From: Phoronis australis
Taxonomy: Eukaryota > Phoronida > Phoronidae
NCBI GenBank assembly: GCA_002633005.1
Contig: NMRA01000165.1
Span: 596,489 to 654,489 of the forward strand
Direction of reading: 5' to 3'
DNA: 58,001 nucleotides
Shown here: in pieces, positions 21,601 through 32,471 of the stretch
Numbering within the stretch: position 1 is the first letter of the stretch
Layout of the letters: every line of letters begins with the position of its first letter
Position numbers and translations under genes: made by a program
The notes under the pieces: generated by a model
Seen by the model: only the letters and a program-made list of their open reading frames with translations
Told to the model about the DNA's origin: nothing
Databases searched by the model: none

Positions 21601-24600
21601 AAAAAAATCTGAAGAATGTCTAAGACCGATATAATTCGAAAAGCATTTTCCTACTGCGCCACCTGGTGGTATGGCGTCACAAAATAATACTGATGCTGAG
21701 TCAATGTAGAGGTAACTTAAAAGGAAAGCAACACCATTTGGAAAGAACTGGTCATTTTTCAGAATATAAGCGTGTGAGCTTACTCGAGTGAATATGTCCA
21801 TGGAGATTCATGGTTTATGTGTTATTATTTCATAACGATGACATAAAAGAACCTCGACATTAAGCTAGGCTCTGACTGGACTTCATAGTCGAACTATTCA
21901 CTTTACCCGTTGCCAACGGGACGTACCGTTGACGTCTGACTCTTGTAGGTATGGCCGACGTTTAACTCTCGCGATATCTTCTGCCATTCAGCTAGTGTTT
22001 GGGATAGCTGCAAGTTTCTCTCCAGACTTCGTCACATTTACCGTCTTGAGGTTCGTTGTCGGGATAGGTACGGGAGGTCAGAGGAATGCTGCCTTTGTCT
22101 TGGGTGAGCAAGTATAATCGCACCTGTTTTTGTGACTTCTAGTTACTAAATAGATGATGGCAAGTAACTGCAGTGTATGATCATATTTTCGACAATAAAA
22201 AAATAAATTCTAAATCCAAAATGAGGCTATTGCATAAATTTCCAAATGATCCATCGATAAAAACTACAGAATTTTACTGAAGTCGCTTTCATCGTTTTGT
22301 GCTATTGCTTATGTACGGCTATGTTATGATGCGCTATGTCGCTGATGGTTATAGGACAATGTTGCAAACTCACTGATCGGAAGGCAAGCCTGCTATCATT
22401 GACAAGATAGGTGAACATTACGCACGTAATTTAAGTTCGTTACTTAATTATTGTTCAACGCGGTACATTTATTATTACTGGCGCAAATTAACTTCTCACA
22501 GAATAAATTAATTACTTGATAACGTACGTACTGTGAATTCCGATTGAAAATAATTTATTTACGCAACTGAAAATTAATTTGTGTCGCCCAAATAATTAAT
22601 TTATGCCGTAAAAAAACAAGTAATTCATTCATAAAAGTGTAATGATCCTCAAAACGTGTCTGACTCTGGTGTTAGTTAGTAACTTGTAGATGAATATGTC
22701 ATTAAGTAAACAGGCATTTCCTTAGTGCTAAGACGGCTAGAGCATTTAAAACCTTGAAAAAGTTCTAGTCTCCAGATCAGTGTACATTACATGATACGGA
22801 ACGTGTTTCATGGCACTAATTGTGGAATAACGATGGTCGACCGCGTAGTGGTGAGGTAGTTAAGTGTTACAAAGGCGTGAAGCGTTTGTTTCTAAAACTT
22901 TGTAGACGTTCCATAAGTATAGTTGTAAATCTTAGTGTGATAAACTTTTGGCTGACCTTTTTGTTCGAGATAATACCAAACTTTGGCGTGTCATCAGCGA
23001 CCAGAGGAAGAACAGTGTTGTGCTATCTCTGTAAACAAACTCAGAGATTTTAAATTACTGTTATGCGGGACACGCCAGACGGATGGACACTGTCTCTGCT
23101 TTAGTTATCAATCAGTATAACATGTGCGATGAATATATCCGTGCTGCTTCATTTTGTCCCTATCAGGTCTATGAATGCATTGGAAATCGAAATGTAATAG
23201 TTCAACGGGCCATCAAGGCATAACTGCACAGCTTTTCAATTCATATTAATCAGGCATACTATTTGAGAATTTTTCTAGTCTTAAAGGACATGTGCTGTAG
23301 TGCTGATTACAACTCCCAACACTTCTGTCAAACTATCGCCCTATCACATTGTGCTCAGTGTTATCTAAGTTGTTTGAGTTTTTAATTTTTCTTGAGAAAT
23401 TTTATTTGTCGTTTAACTTGGTTTTAGGCCTGGTATAGTACTTGTCAGGGTGTTGTTGTAATTAATGATTTTATACTTTACTCTAGACACATTCATTCAA
23501 ATATATTTATATGTAGCGTTGATGCAGAGAAATGCTTTGATTCTATGTGGCATCATGGATTTTCTCATAATTCAATGGTCAGTAACGTAAGTTTAAAGTC
23601 GTTGCAGAGCTAAAATAAGTTAGTGAACTTTTAAGTAAAAAATGGAAGGGACTGACAATGGATTTATTTCTGTACTTTTAAGTTAATGACGTCAGCCGCT
23701 GAATGGTGCAATGGCAAAGTCGACGGCCGGAAACTCTTGCGGACCAGGTTCGAAACCGACCTCACGGTTTCCCGCCAAAATGTTATTTCACGCCGTTAGA
23801 TAACAAAGTGGGTTAATAAACAGTTGTATTGGTCAGTCGAGGCTGATATCATGGTATAAAATGCATTATAATAACAGAGACTATTGTTCACTGGGTAATC
23901 AGCTCAAGTGACTCTCGCGCGGTGGTTGTGTTTAAATCACGTGTAAAATGTAGGAATACTTTTAGGGCTATAATTCAGGATGGACTAGTGAATGGCACGG
24001 CTTTACAATAGCAATATACTCCTACATTCTCTACAGTCAGCTGCACTAAATCTCTTGTCATTACTGACCAGAGCTGTTTAATATGTGTTTATCCATTTTA
24101 TAGTTTTCTGCTTTTATGTATTACAATTTTCTCAACCAATGGGAGAACTTTCTCACATTCAATGAATAAGTAAATAATTGATGTCATTAACGGTAATAAA
24201 TTTACGCACGTGATTTACGTGCGTAACGTTCACCCATTTTGCCAACGATGGCCTGCAGGCCTTTTGCGTATCTCAACACATTATTGCGAAACGACTTTTT
24301 GAGAAACATTACGTAGCACTTACCCTTGGTGTTTATGATTTTTCGAATTATTTTTATTACTTTGACCTATTCCGATAACGATGTCGCTCTCTCTGTGTCA
24401 CATTTTAATGAGCGACTAGCCATGTCAACAGTGTTACACGTAGTCATGTGGGTCTAGTCGAATAACATCACGTTTTTAGATTTTTAAACCATAGCAGCTG
24501 TCAATACATCTTACGTCACAAGAAAACAACGTTTGATTCAGACCACGAACAGCAAACTGAAATGGCATTAATCTGAGGCTTTGTAAGTTGGTTTGTGACG

Positions 24601-27600
24601 GTTTGTCATTTTATGTGTCGAGCATTAACCTAACGAAAAACGAACTGTAAATTCACTGCAAACCCTGAAATCGATTCTGGTCTGAGCAGGAAACAAATTG
24701 AGGCCAATTTTATAGCGGTGTGTGGTCATAATCAAAATTTCGATTCTTGGACCGAAAGATGGCCAAAATACGAGTATAATGATTAAGAATGAAAAACAAA
24801 TGTATACCTGAATGACATCAGCTCACATGGCATTTAGTAGTACAGTCGTTATTCACATACTTGTCAAAACAAAAGGGATAGGACATTCTTCGAAATTTGG
24901 GTTTGTACAGAGCTTAACTTTCGCTGTTCACAGATGACGTAACCCGTCTGTAAAAGTATTGACAGAGTAGAAAGGAAAGTTCAAAATCTTGATCCCGACG
25001 AAAATCGATGGTATCTTGGGAAGCGCACCAGCGAAATTCTTAATGACATGCAGCACCATGTAGTCGTGACTCGATTTTCACCACTCTTAGCCTTAAAACT
25101 GCATTTGATTAACTTCGCCGGTTCTGCCCGGTCGGCTAAGACGCCCGATACTTTTGTAACGGCGCCACCTATGTAGAAAAATGGCCCAGGTATTCAGTGA
25201 CAGTAAACCAATAAACTCGAGGATTGCTGAAATCCGTATATGTGGGCATTATTGTGCATGCCTTGGTATAAAAGTCGGTTGTATACATATATTACGAGAA
25301 TGAGCCGGAAAAATATAATGAATTGCTATTTAGTTTCATTTGACAACTTGTAATCTTGCATGTATTAAAAACAACGAACTTCCGTGGAATGTACAGTAGG
25401 CCTGTTGAGTTCACGTATTCTTGTGGTGCCAGCAACCATATACACTCTTTCTCATTGCTTCGTGAGTTAGCACTGTGTATTGATCATGTAACATGGCTTC
25501 TCATTGGTTAAAAGAACGATGTAATATTCAAACATTCCGTTTGATTCATGTTGAGAAATGGCCAAAGACCACAGTACAGGTCCTTGTAGCTCCCCAAAAA
25601 ATAATAAAAAGGGGTGGGTCGGGTGTGCCGGTAGTTTTGTTGACTAAATGGGAAGTGATTGCCACAAATGGTATTCAATAGTTCCTTGAGGTTGTTTTGA
25701 GTAAATTGAGTCCAGAAATTTGGCCTGTGCTCCTGTCTACTAGGATACGGAAGTGCCGCCATTTTGAGAGCTGAGTCTTGACTTTTTGGCTTGAATCCAG
25801 TTACCCTTAAGACAAATAAAAATTGTGAGAATCTGGTTGGTAATGGCATATTTCAACATACGTTTCTGGAATCTAAAGTGAAAAAACATACGGATGTTGG
25901 TCTCTCTTCATGCACCTGGGCAGTCGTGAATTTGTGATTTTAGGTAAAAATATGGCAAAAAACGCACTTTTGGTCATTTTTGGCATCTCGATTTTTTTCA
26001 CTGTGGATGTATCAATGTAAAAAGAATGGATTTGTAGAGTTTTTTCATTTTTGAGAAAATCAGAGTGTACTTTCTGTCAGTTATGCCTTTTTTAAAGGTG
26101 TTCGGGATAGCTGTGCAAACAGAGTTTTGATTGGCCCAGGCCAGTGGTCAAAATCAGCCACTGGGGTACTGTGGTCTTAGTCCAATGCATCAATATACTG
26201 CTCTAGTCGTTGGGGAATGCCTTTGTGGCATACTGTTGCTTCCAGCATCCACAAAAACATACTAAATCTAGGCATACCAAACAAGTTCGTGTTTTTGACA
26301 TACACAAGATAGCCTTGAAGGCGTCAAACAAAACAGCAAAAGCATTCACTGTTTTTTTTTTCGTTTAAAGGCAATTCTTAATTGCTATTTTATGTCATCA
26401 GCGAATTTGGGGATGTCTTTCGAAGCTAAATGGTTGTATTTTTTAACTCTAGCGCTCGCAGACAGGCTAGATATTCGGTTTGCCAAGCCAAAGTCGCTCA
26501 GCACCATTCCTCCATAGACCCCTAAACACCACATTATCGACACCGATTGTGTGGATAGGCCTCTTATGGGGCCGGGTTTGTTGACAGCGAGCACACTGGC
26601 TTTTCACTCTCCTGATCTTGTCTTTCTGGCAAGAAATAGGTCTACAGAACGCTGTAGAGGTATATGCGCAATCAGAAGCTGATTTTACAGTGCGTGCTTA
26701 CAACTTCTCGCAGCCGAAAACGTCCCGGTAGCAAAATCTCTCCACCTTCACAGCTCCGGTCACGTTCAACGAGGAAGAATAAAATTGGTTTGATTGACAA
26801 CGAAGAAAACTACCCATTATTATCTAAAGAACGAAATGAACGATATCGCTTAAAATAACGTTAGCGACATGACACGTAAAGTATATGTTTTGATTATTGC
26901 TAAATTTGTTACAATGGCAGACAGTGATTTGACTAATCAGAGACGAAAAGTGGTTAGAAAATTGTAGAATTCGTTTATAACGTCGAGCGATGCGTAGGAG
27001 AAAGGTCACTTTTCAATGGAAAGAGCAATATACTGCTGCATTTTTCAACAACATCGAATCGAAAGGTTTGTGTGTTACATTGCTCTGTTAATCAGTGAGA
27101 CGCCTTGCTAACCAATTCCCAGCGTTACCTCTCGTAACACAAAGGAAAGAGACTCTAAGACATCTCAGTGGTCTGTAAGCCGCATGTCGTCACCGAAAAC
27201 CAACCATGAGATGCTTTAGACACCGAGTTTGCGAATTGAATCAAGCGGTCATGCGAAAGGACGCTGTGCAGCAACGCTAGAAACACCGAACTTCACTAAA
27301 GACTCTAAAAAATAAAACCTCGTTAAGATGCCTTGGCTACTTTATTGAAGTGTTCACGTTGTACGTGTTCGTAACTGAGTGCGTGTTTCTAACTTCTACA
27401 CAAAAAAGAAAGTGCATAAAAACTACAACATAAAACACTTAAAGGTCAGCTGACGTCGACATCTGGATAAAAACGAAGATCGACTAACGCTTTTCATTCT
27501 CTCATGAATCCGGTCTCACAATATTCCCTTGCCGTGATGGAGATCTACTTCCGTAACCAACTCAGCTAACATGCAATGTGTACGTGTAACATTTTCTAAT

Positions 27601-28020
27601 TCGCGATTTTAGGGTTAGCCAACTGCAATAAATTCCAATGCACTTTATTGAACCACTGATGGTTTCGATGTCCTTGTTAGTAACGGAAATAGAGTCCTAT
27701 AATTGAAAGGAAAGTTATTGGACCGATTTTGTGGGAGTTTATGGCCTAATTCAATTTCTTTTTTAGCCAGCGAAACGACCTGGCGTCTACGAAATTGACA
27801 TTCATTTCCGTAACCACAGTACATGTTTCTGTGTGCTTGCCATTTCACCAGGTCAAGAATGGTGCACTGAAGGAATGCGTGTCATCGCTGATATAATAAA
27901 TGGCGTGATGTGGGAAGTTGGTGCTGTCCTGTTGGGACTGGCCGCTTTCGGAACGCGTGATTGGCGGCACGTCCAACTAGCCATCTCTGCTCCAATGTTG
28001 ATTTTTGTTCTGTTCCAGTG
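18258..28020 (+). CDS. SLC22-family organic ion transporter, gene 2 (3' half missing)
   Basis: This is a second SLC22 transporter, paralogous to gene 1 and on the same strand about 7.6 kb downstream. Exons are 18258-18674, 20015-20118, 21949-22103 and 27852-28020, which give 281 codons in continuous phase with lengths 417, 104, 155 and 169 bp; the last three match the classic SLC22 exon lengths. The start ATG at 18258 has a good context (caaaATGG). An in-frame stretch continues upstream without another ATG. The expected 3' half (PESPRW loop, helices 7-12) was not found to the right. A lone N at 28355 suggests the contig containing the next exons is not correctly joined. Otherwise the gene is a 3'-truncated duplicate. 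The substrate is unknown. Confidence 0.88.
20015..20118 (+). CDS. SLC22 gene 2, exon 2
   Basis: The 104 bp exon lies between acceptor atttag (ends 20014) and donor GTATGA. It encodes WDLVCES, helix 2 and the conserved SDLSDK that runs into YGRR of the next exon through a split codon. The WDLVC start and 104 bp size are diagnostic for SLC22. Confidence 0.92.
20916..20945. repeat. 30 bp near-perfect palindrome
   Basis: CCGCGGTAGATGTATATACA followed by TATACCGCGG reads as its own reverse complement apart from one mismatched pair. It lies in intron 2 of gene 2. Confidence 0.75.
21949..22103 (+). CDS. SLC22 gene 2, exon 3
   Basis: The 155 bp exon has acceptor cttgtag and donor GTGAGC. It encodes YGRRLTLAISS... 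to AAFVLG. It is very close to the gene 1 exon (six substitutions in 52 residues), and even the first bases of the following intron match (GTGAGCAA). Confidence 0.92.
22820..23620 (+). pseudogene. decayed non-LTR (LINE) reverse transcriptase fragment
   Basis: Plus-strand pieces in shifting frames match non-LTR RT. They are VVKCYKGVKRLFLKLCRRSI (linker upstream of RT, about 22859-22917), NYRPITLCSVLSKLFEF (23331 onward, RT motif 2) and VVVINDF then SVDAEKCFDSMWHHG (near 23455-23565), the motif A block with the catalytic Asp. A stop falls between the second and third pieces. The YADD box and 3' tail are not seen. The copy is ancient and inactive. Confidence 0.72.
23693..23775 (+). repeat. tRNA-like sequence
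   Basis: A-box-like TGGTGCAATGGC and B box GGTTCGAAACC (23747-23757) are spaced as in a tRNA gene. The acceptor pairing is not convincing. It is probably a SINE head or tRNA pseudogene. Confidence 0.5.
24264..26713. other. intron 3 DNA of SLC22 gene 2, no exon recognised
   Basis: No repeat or coding motif stands out. Frames at 25493-25849 and 26385-26594 show no recognisable domain. Confidence 0.5.
26714..26858 (+). CDS. possible C-terminal tail exon of an SLC22 gene
   Basis: An acceptor (cttctcgcag) at 26713 opens a 145 bp frame that ends at TAA. Its first base would complete the codon left open by the 10530-10684 exon, giving a basic, serine-rich cytosolic tail (RKRPGSKISPPS, then ...NKIGLIDNEENYPLLSK). 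E-N-Y-P-L-L fits the acidic dileucine sorting consensus. The position is odd: it lies between exons 3 and 4 of gene 2. It may belong to gene 1 through long-range splicing, be misplaced by assembly, or be fortuitous. Confidence 0.4.
26859..27851. other. distal intron 3 DNA of SLC22 gene 2
   Basis: No exon or repeat is recognised. AATAAA at about 27311 could serve the tail exon at 26714, but no other support was seen. Confidence 0.45.
27852..28020 (+). CDS. SLC22 gene 2, exon 4
   Basis: The 169 bp exon has acceptor ttcaccag and donor GTAAGA at 28021. It encodes GQEWCTEGMR... through TRDWRHVQLAIS to FVLFQW, two membrane helices. It ends within a Trp codon that needs one more base from an exon not seen in the window. 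Confidence 0.9.
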
Positions 28021-28354
28021 GTAAGAACCCTTCAGTTATAGTCATGCTTTTGTTGAAGTCTGTGCTTCGAAAAAAAAATACCCTTCACTCGGGTTTGTTG
28101 AAGACCTCGAGAAGTAAGTAGAACTAGAAGAGCGCTAAAATGCTTTTAAAATTAGTACGATGCTGTGTAAATGTCGGGCACCATCTGAATTGTAGCAAAC
28201 TGCGAAGAATGTTTTACTTCGAGATGTCACGTTTAGCTAGAAAACTCTTCAAAAGCTGCTCAAATATTGGCGTAAATATCTACTTTACTTAGAAATACAA
28301 AATCTTCATGATCGAGCGGTCAAGCGACGAATGCAAACTCTTGTGTTGACACTG

Positions 28355-28355
28355 N
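28355..28355. other. single undetermined base, possible contig join
   Basis: An isolated N lies 335 bp after the last visible gene 2 exon. SLC22 exons are present to its left and absent to its right. Confidence 0.6.
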
Positions 28356-28702
28356 TTAATCTTAGAAATTCAGAGCGTATGCCCATGACTCACTCAACAT
28401 CTAATTGGCTAACAAAAATATCTTAGAAGTTGTCATCAAAGTACAATTCACCCATAATTAATGTTGATGTATACATTGAAAGTGTGAGACCTAACAATTG
28501 ATGTCTTACGAATTATTTTCCTAGAAAGAAAATATTTTTCACAAAGTTGATCAAAATATTCTCTGATTATAAACCCACTGTACTTTATCAAAATGGAGTT
28601 GATTGAGTCACAGTTACTAGTATGTGACTTGCAGTCTTCTTGTCTCAATGTACCCACTTGTAGCTCAGTGGAAACCGATTCTGCATTCTGGAACATAACA
28701 CA

Positions 28703-28820
28703 CATGGACGGTGCACCATAGGGGGCTGGGAGGGCTATAGCCCCCACTTTTTTCAGTGCTCCGGCGCCCATGGTCTATGGGCGGTGTACCCCAGGGGTGA
28801 TGGGGGCTGCGCCGCCCATG
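28703..28820. mobile_element. CATGGGCGG short element, copy 1
   Basis: The 118 bp element starts CATGGACGGTGCACCATAGG and ends TGCGCCGCCCATG. It has an internal half-repeat (GGGGGCT...TTTTTTCAGTGCT) also present in 48012-48155. The flanks ACACA/ACATA look like a decayed 5 bp target duplication. Confidence 0.65.
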
Positions 28821-29007
28821 ACATATATGACAGTTTGTCTTTGATTTTGCAAACATTGACTATCATGATCTTAACTGATTGTCTTTTATATTTTGAAACT
28901 TTAAGGTTTTGTTTTGTGATATTATTTTAAGAATGAGTCCTCATGCAGCGGACAAGCTTACTTAATAATAACATTATTTGGCTTTCTCATCAGATCACTG
29001 TCAAGCC

Positions 29008-29172
29008 TCAGCAGAGTTTATTCATGAAGACCATGGGCATTTTCAGTGTTGTTGCCTTACTCGAAGGGAAGTAAGCAGTAAGAATTTCGTCCTGATGTGC
29101 CACCACTCCGTTCATGTAGGAGGATACCCAGCCGTACCAGGCCTCATCCCTGTGAAAGTCATAAAGAAAGAT
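29008..29172 (-). pseudogene. MULE/SWIM-type transposase-like fragment, second exon
   Basis: The minus-strand frame reads IFLYDFHRDEAWYGWV then NGVVAHQDEILTAYF. This matches the C/D-FHRxQAWxRWV block that follows the second catalytic Asp region in MULE-type transposases and their SWIM-containing animal relatives. An acceptor-like AG precedes 29172 and a GTAAGG donor lies at 29060-29055. The exon fits phase 0 with 29938-30168. The expected Asp/Cys and Gln positions are altered and a stop follows at 29008. Confidence 0.6.
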
Positions 29173-29937
29173 CTCTGCACACACATAGAGAAAGTTAACA
29201 AGTATGTAGTTCAAGGGGCTTTGCAACCCATGTTTGGTGTTACAAATGATTTTTTTTTTTCATCGACTTTTTGCTGTGAAATTAGTCTTTCACTCACCTT
29301 ACTAGAGCTTTAGAAAGGATATCACAGTAAATGAGAGTGGTCTTTGAAATTGTAGTAAGACTTGTTGCAGATACGAATGTTAAATCTGTGCCCTCTAACA
29401 AACATGCATATTCGCTGGCTGTAACAAGTGACATGCTTGAAAAAAGAACAGAAAAAGTAAAATTGGGACCACCCCCACCAATGCCTAATTAGTTTTTTTG
29501 GTCATTTTTAGAGTCCAAATTAGGAAATACGAATGCAAATTTTCAAATATAAGTCAGATTTTAAAGGGAACTGTTTCTCCTGTATGCTGCGCTGGGTTGT
29601 CATTTCATCTGAAAAGCAACATGTAGGGTTTCTAGTCAATAACAAAGTTTCAGATCTCCCTAGCTTAGTAGTTTTAACTACTAAGAATTAAAATTCTGAC
29701 ATTGTGAGGAAGAAGCAGCAAGTGGTTTAATTTTCAGTTTGTAACTTTGAACCTAATGGGGTTTTATGCAATGCCTAAAATTGGCGGTGAAATCTATATA
29801 TTGTATACAGAGAACAGCAGTGTGTTGTGACCAAGCTGTTTAACGGAAAATGTTGAATGTTATAGGCATTAAATTGAGGCTCTGACAAAACATTTACCAG
29901 TTCAGTAATGTCATTACTACTGTGTAAAGTAAGTACC

Positions 29938-30168
29938 TGAAAACACATTAACATAGTTTTAATTGCTGGAGTTTCTATTTCAGATGCATCATCCACAAAA
30001 CATCTTGGATTCCATTCTTCATTGTGCTGTCTCAGGACCGATAGAGCCTTCTGCAAGGATGCCATGTTTTCATTTTCGACTTCCAGGCATCACTTCATAT
30101 CCAGCATTTGTCGTGACACATACTAAAAACAGAGGATGGGCATACAAAGTAGTCTGGTGTTTATAATA
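29938..30168 (-). pseudogene. MULE/SWIM-type transposase-like fragment, first exon
   Basis: Two overlapping minus-strand frames make up this piece. TTLYAHPLFLVCVTTNAGYE corresponds to the first DDE strand (normally DATYKTTxYALPLFF). After a frame change, MASLQKALSVLRQHNEEWNP leads into RCFVDDASEIETPAIKT, the second catalytic strand (W-x-P-x-F-x-x-D-x-S-E-x-E). The frame ends at CAG|GTACTT, a usable donor. The frame change and loss of the first DATY box indicate a decayed copy. Family assignment rests on motif order with the neighbouring FHRDEAW block. Confidence 0.62.
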
Positions 30169-32471
30169 GAATTATTGAAATGTAGTAGGGTGTATAATCC
30201 GTAAGTCTTGTTTATGGATGACATTTACCATATGGTGTGCTTAAAGGTTATGTCGTACTTTATTGACAAGTCTGCACATTAAGTCAAATATTTACAAAAC
30301 TGTAGAATTTTACTTCGTGTGTTTATAACATAATGTTCAAGGTAAATCTCAAAAATGCTGTTACAGTTTGCTAAATTACCGTCTCATTTTTGTTTTATGC
30401 AATGTAAAAAATTCATGAAATTTATGCAATTCCTGCTTTCTGGTAGGCCCTCACGCAAATGTGGAACATTTTAAAAAATCATTTCTAACGGCATGTTGGG
30501 GATTAGTTTATAAAGTATATTCTGTAAAAGTTTCACGTGAATCCAATCAGCATCTTGTAAGATGTCTCAAGGATGGACAAAATTGGACATTTTGATAGGG
30601 TCCTACATAATCAAAATGCTTTATGATTATTACGTATTGAGCATCATTAACATTACCTCTGACAATTATGTCTTGCAGTGCTTGATTTAGTGAACTACAG
30701 ATTGTGTTTGGTCACCTGGGAAAAATCCCAAGTCGCCATGAAGTCACCACTGCGAGTATCAAAGTCAGACAATTCCCTCGAAATTTGTTTCAAAGTTTGT
30801 GTTGACTCCTAAATTTTAAGTTACTAACAGTTTTCTTAGATTTGATACCTTTGTTTACAAGTGTTTTGTTTATTTCATGAAATTGGTGCATTTGCCACCA
30901 CCGACAGCAGTTAGCACTTGTCAAACTTGCATTAAAATTACATCAGGAAGTACACAGGTGGAAGTTGGCGATAATCATGCATGATGAGTGAAACTAGCTC
31001 CTAAAGTGTATATGATCACCTACATTCTGAGTATGCGACGTAAGTTCCCAAGAACGGAGTATAGCATAACCTTTTTAGCCAACTATTCTGATGACAAACA
31101 TCAATTTTGGACGACGTCAGATTTCCTTTGGCGACCTGGGATTTTCAGCAAGTAGCCAAATGCGACTTGGCTTCAAGCTAAGTGTTGAGCATCGTCTTAC
31201 AATGCCGGCAATATCCAAAGATTGGTGAAGTATGATCATTTTTGCAAACCTAATAAATTCATGGTTCTTTATTGAGAATATTTTGAAAGTGATGAGCAGC
31301 AGGGGACGCTCCTGCAATTGAAATCATTATTACCTTGTCCATGACATGAGCTGAATGTTACTCTGATATTGGCAGATCAACAAATATATATTTTTCAACA
31401 CATACTTGCTCCTAGTTAGGAAACATCAAGTCATTGTGAAGTGTCTCTGACATCTTTTCTCTGTGATATAATATGCATTGTGTTCGAAACGGTAGTTGGA
31501 TAAAAGATGACTATGGAAAATGTAGCTAGTGAATCTGTTTTACCATTACCATAACTAGGTGTGATATCAAGTTAAAATCAGAAACTTCAGACTAAAGCAA
31601 ACCACATTTGTACTGGCTGAAGTAATCGCTTAAAAGCACACAATGCATATTCTTAAAAAACATTCATTTTGGTTTGTGTTTTTAGAGTATGTCTCAGTAC
31701 TGAGTGCTATGAACTTTCACAATTTTGACATGGGTTTAAACTGCCCTGTGGCTGAATGAAATTCAGTGTTTGATCATTGAGGCTAACTTCATTTAGTGTA
31801 CTTAGAAATGTGTTTTGATTTGACTTGACATTACCTAATTAACACTACATAGGACTTTAGTTATACTTGGTTGCTATGCTCATCTTGTACCCTGGAAAAG
31901 CAACAACTTCTTGCATGCATATTGATTCTTCACATCTTTGTTTTTTTCCCATCCAGTGACTTGCTTGATCTGTACATTTTGTCTGTATGCGTGTTCAATC
32001 TGTAATACCTGTAGAATGAGCTCTAGATTTAGTGATGAGGAAACAAGTAAGAATATCAAACTAATCATGATGCTGTTTTACATTTGAATCTCACTTTAAC
32101 AACATGATTGTACTTCAGCGTCATCACCTACTTCACTTAAAATGTATTACAAAGTGTCACAAAGACTTGTATAATNGAGACTTGATGATACTCCATTACT
32201 TTTGAACCCATTAAGGTTATCTTAGAACTGTTTTCCGTTGCCCATCATCTTCAGTTCTGACTGTAAAGTTACTGTGGTTGTCTGAAAGAGAATATACATT
32301 TTAGTAACAGTTCAGTTTTTTCACCGAAATGGTAAATTTGCTGTTTTGCATTGTATTAGGTTATGATTAACTGTCAGGCAAAGTAGAAAAATACATCCTA
32401 CAGCATACAAAATTGATCCATGTGTGTAACCTTTTTTAGGTTCTGACAGCCAGGGTAGTTTAACTTGGAAA
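30169..32471. other. no gene recognised; single N at 32176
   Basis: A 5' continuation of the minus-strand transposase-like gene would fall here but is not recognisable. Around 30705-30760 and 31120-31195 are GGTCACCTGGG and GGCGACCTGGGATTTT stretches resembling the ends of the hAT-like family at 52501. These may be remnants of it, at low confidence. Confidence 0.4.

Larger units (their letters stand above)
22381..24263. repeat. inverted-repeat pair flanking a non-LTR relic
   Basis: The arm 22381-22450 (AAGGCAAGCCTGCTATCATT...GTGAACATTACGCACGTAAT) is matched in inverted orientation by about 24195-24263 (...ACGTGCGTAACGTTCAC...GCCTGCAGGCCTT). The arms share roughly 70 bp with several mismatches. 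They may be the ends of one DNA element or two inverted copies of a short element. Confidence 0.5.
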
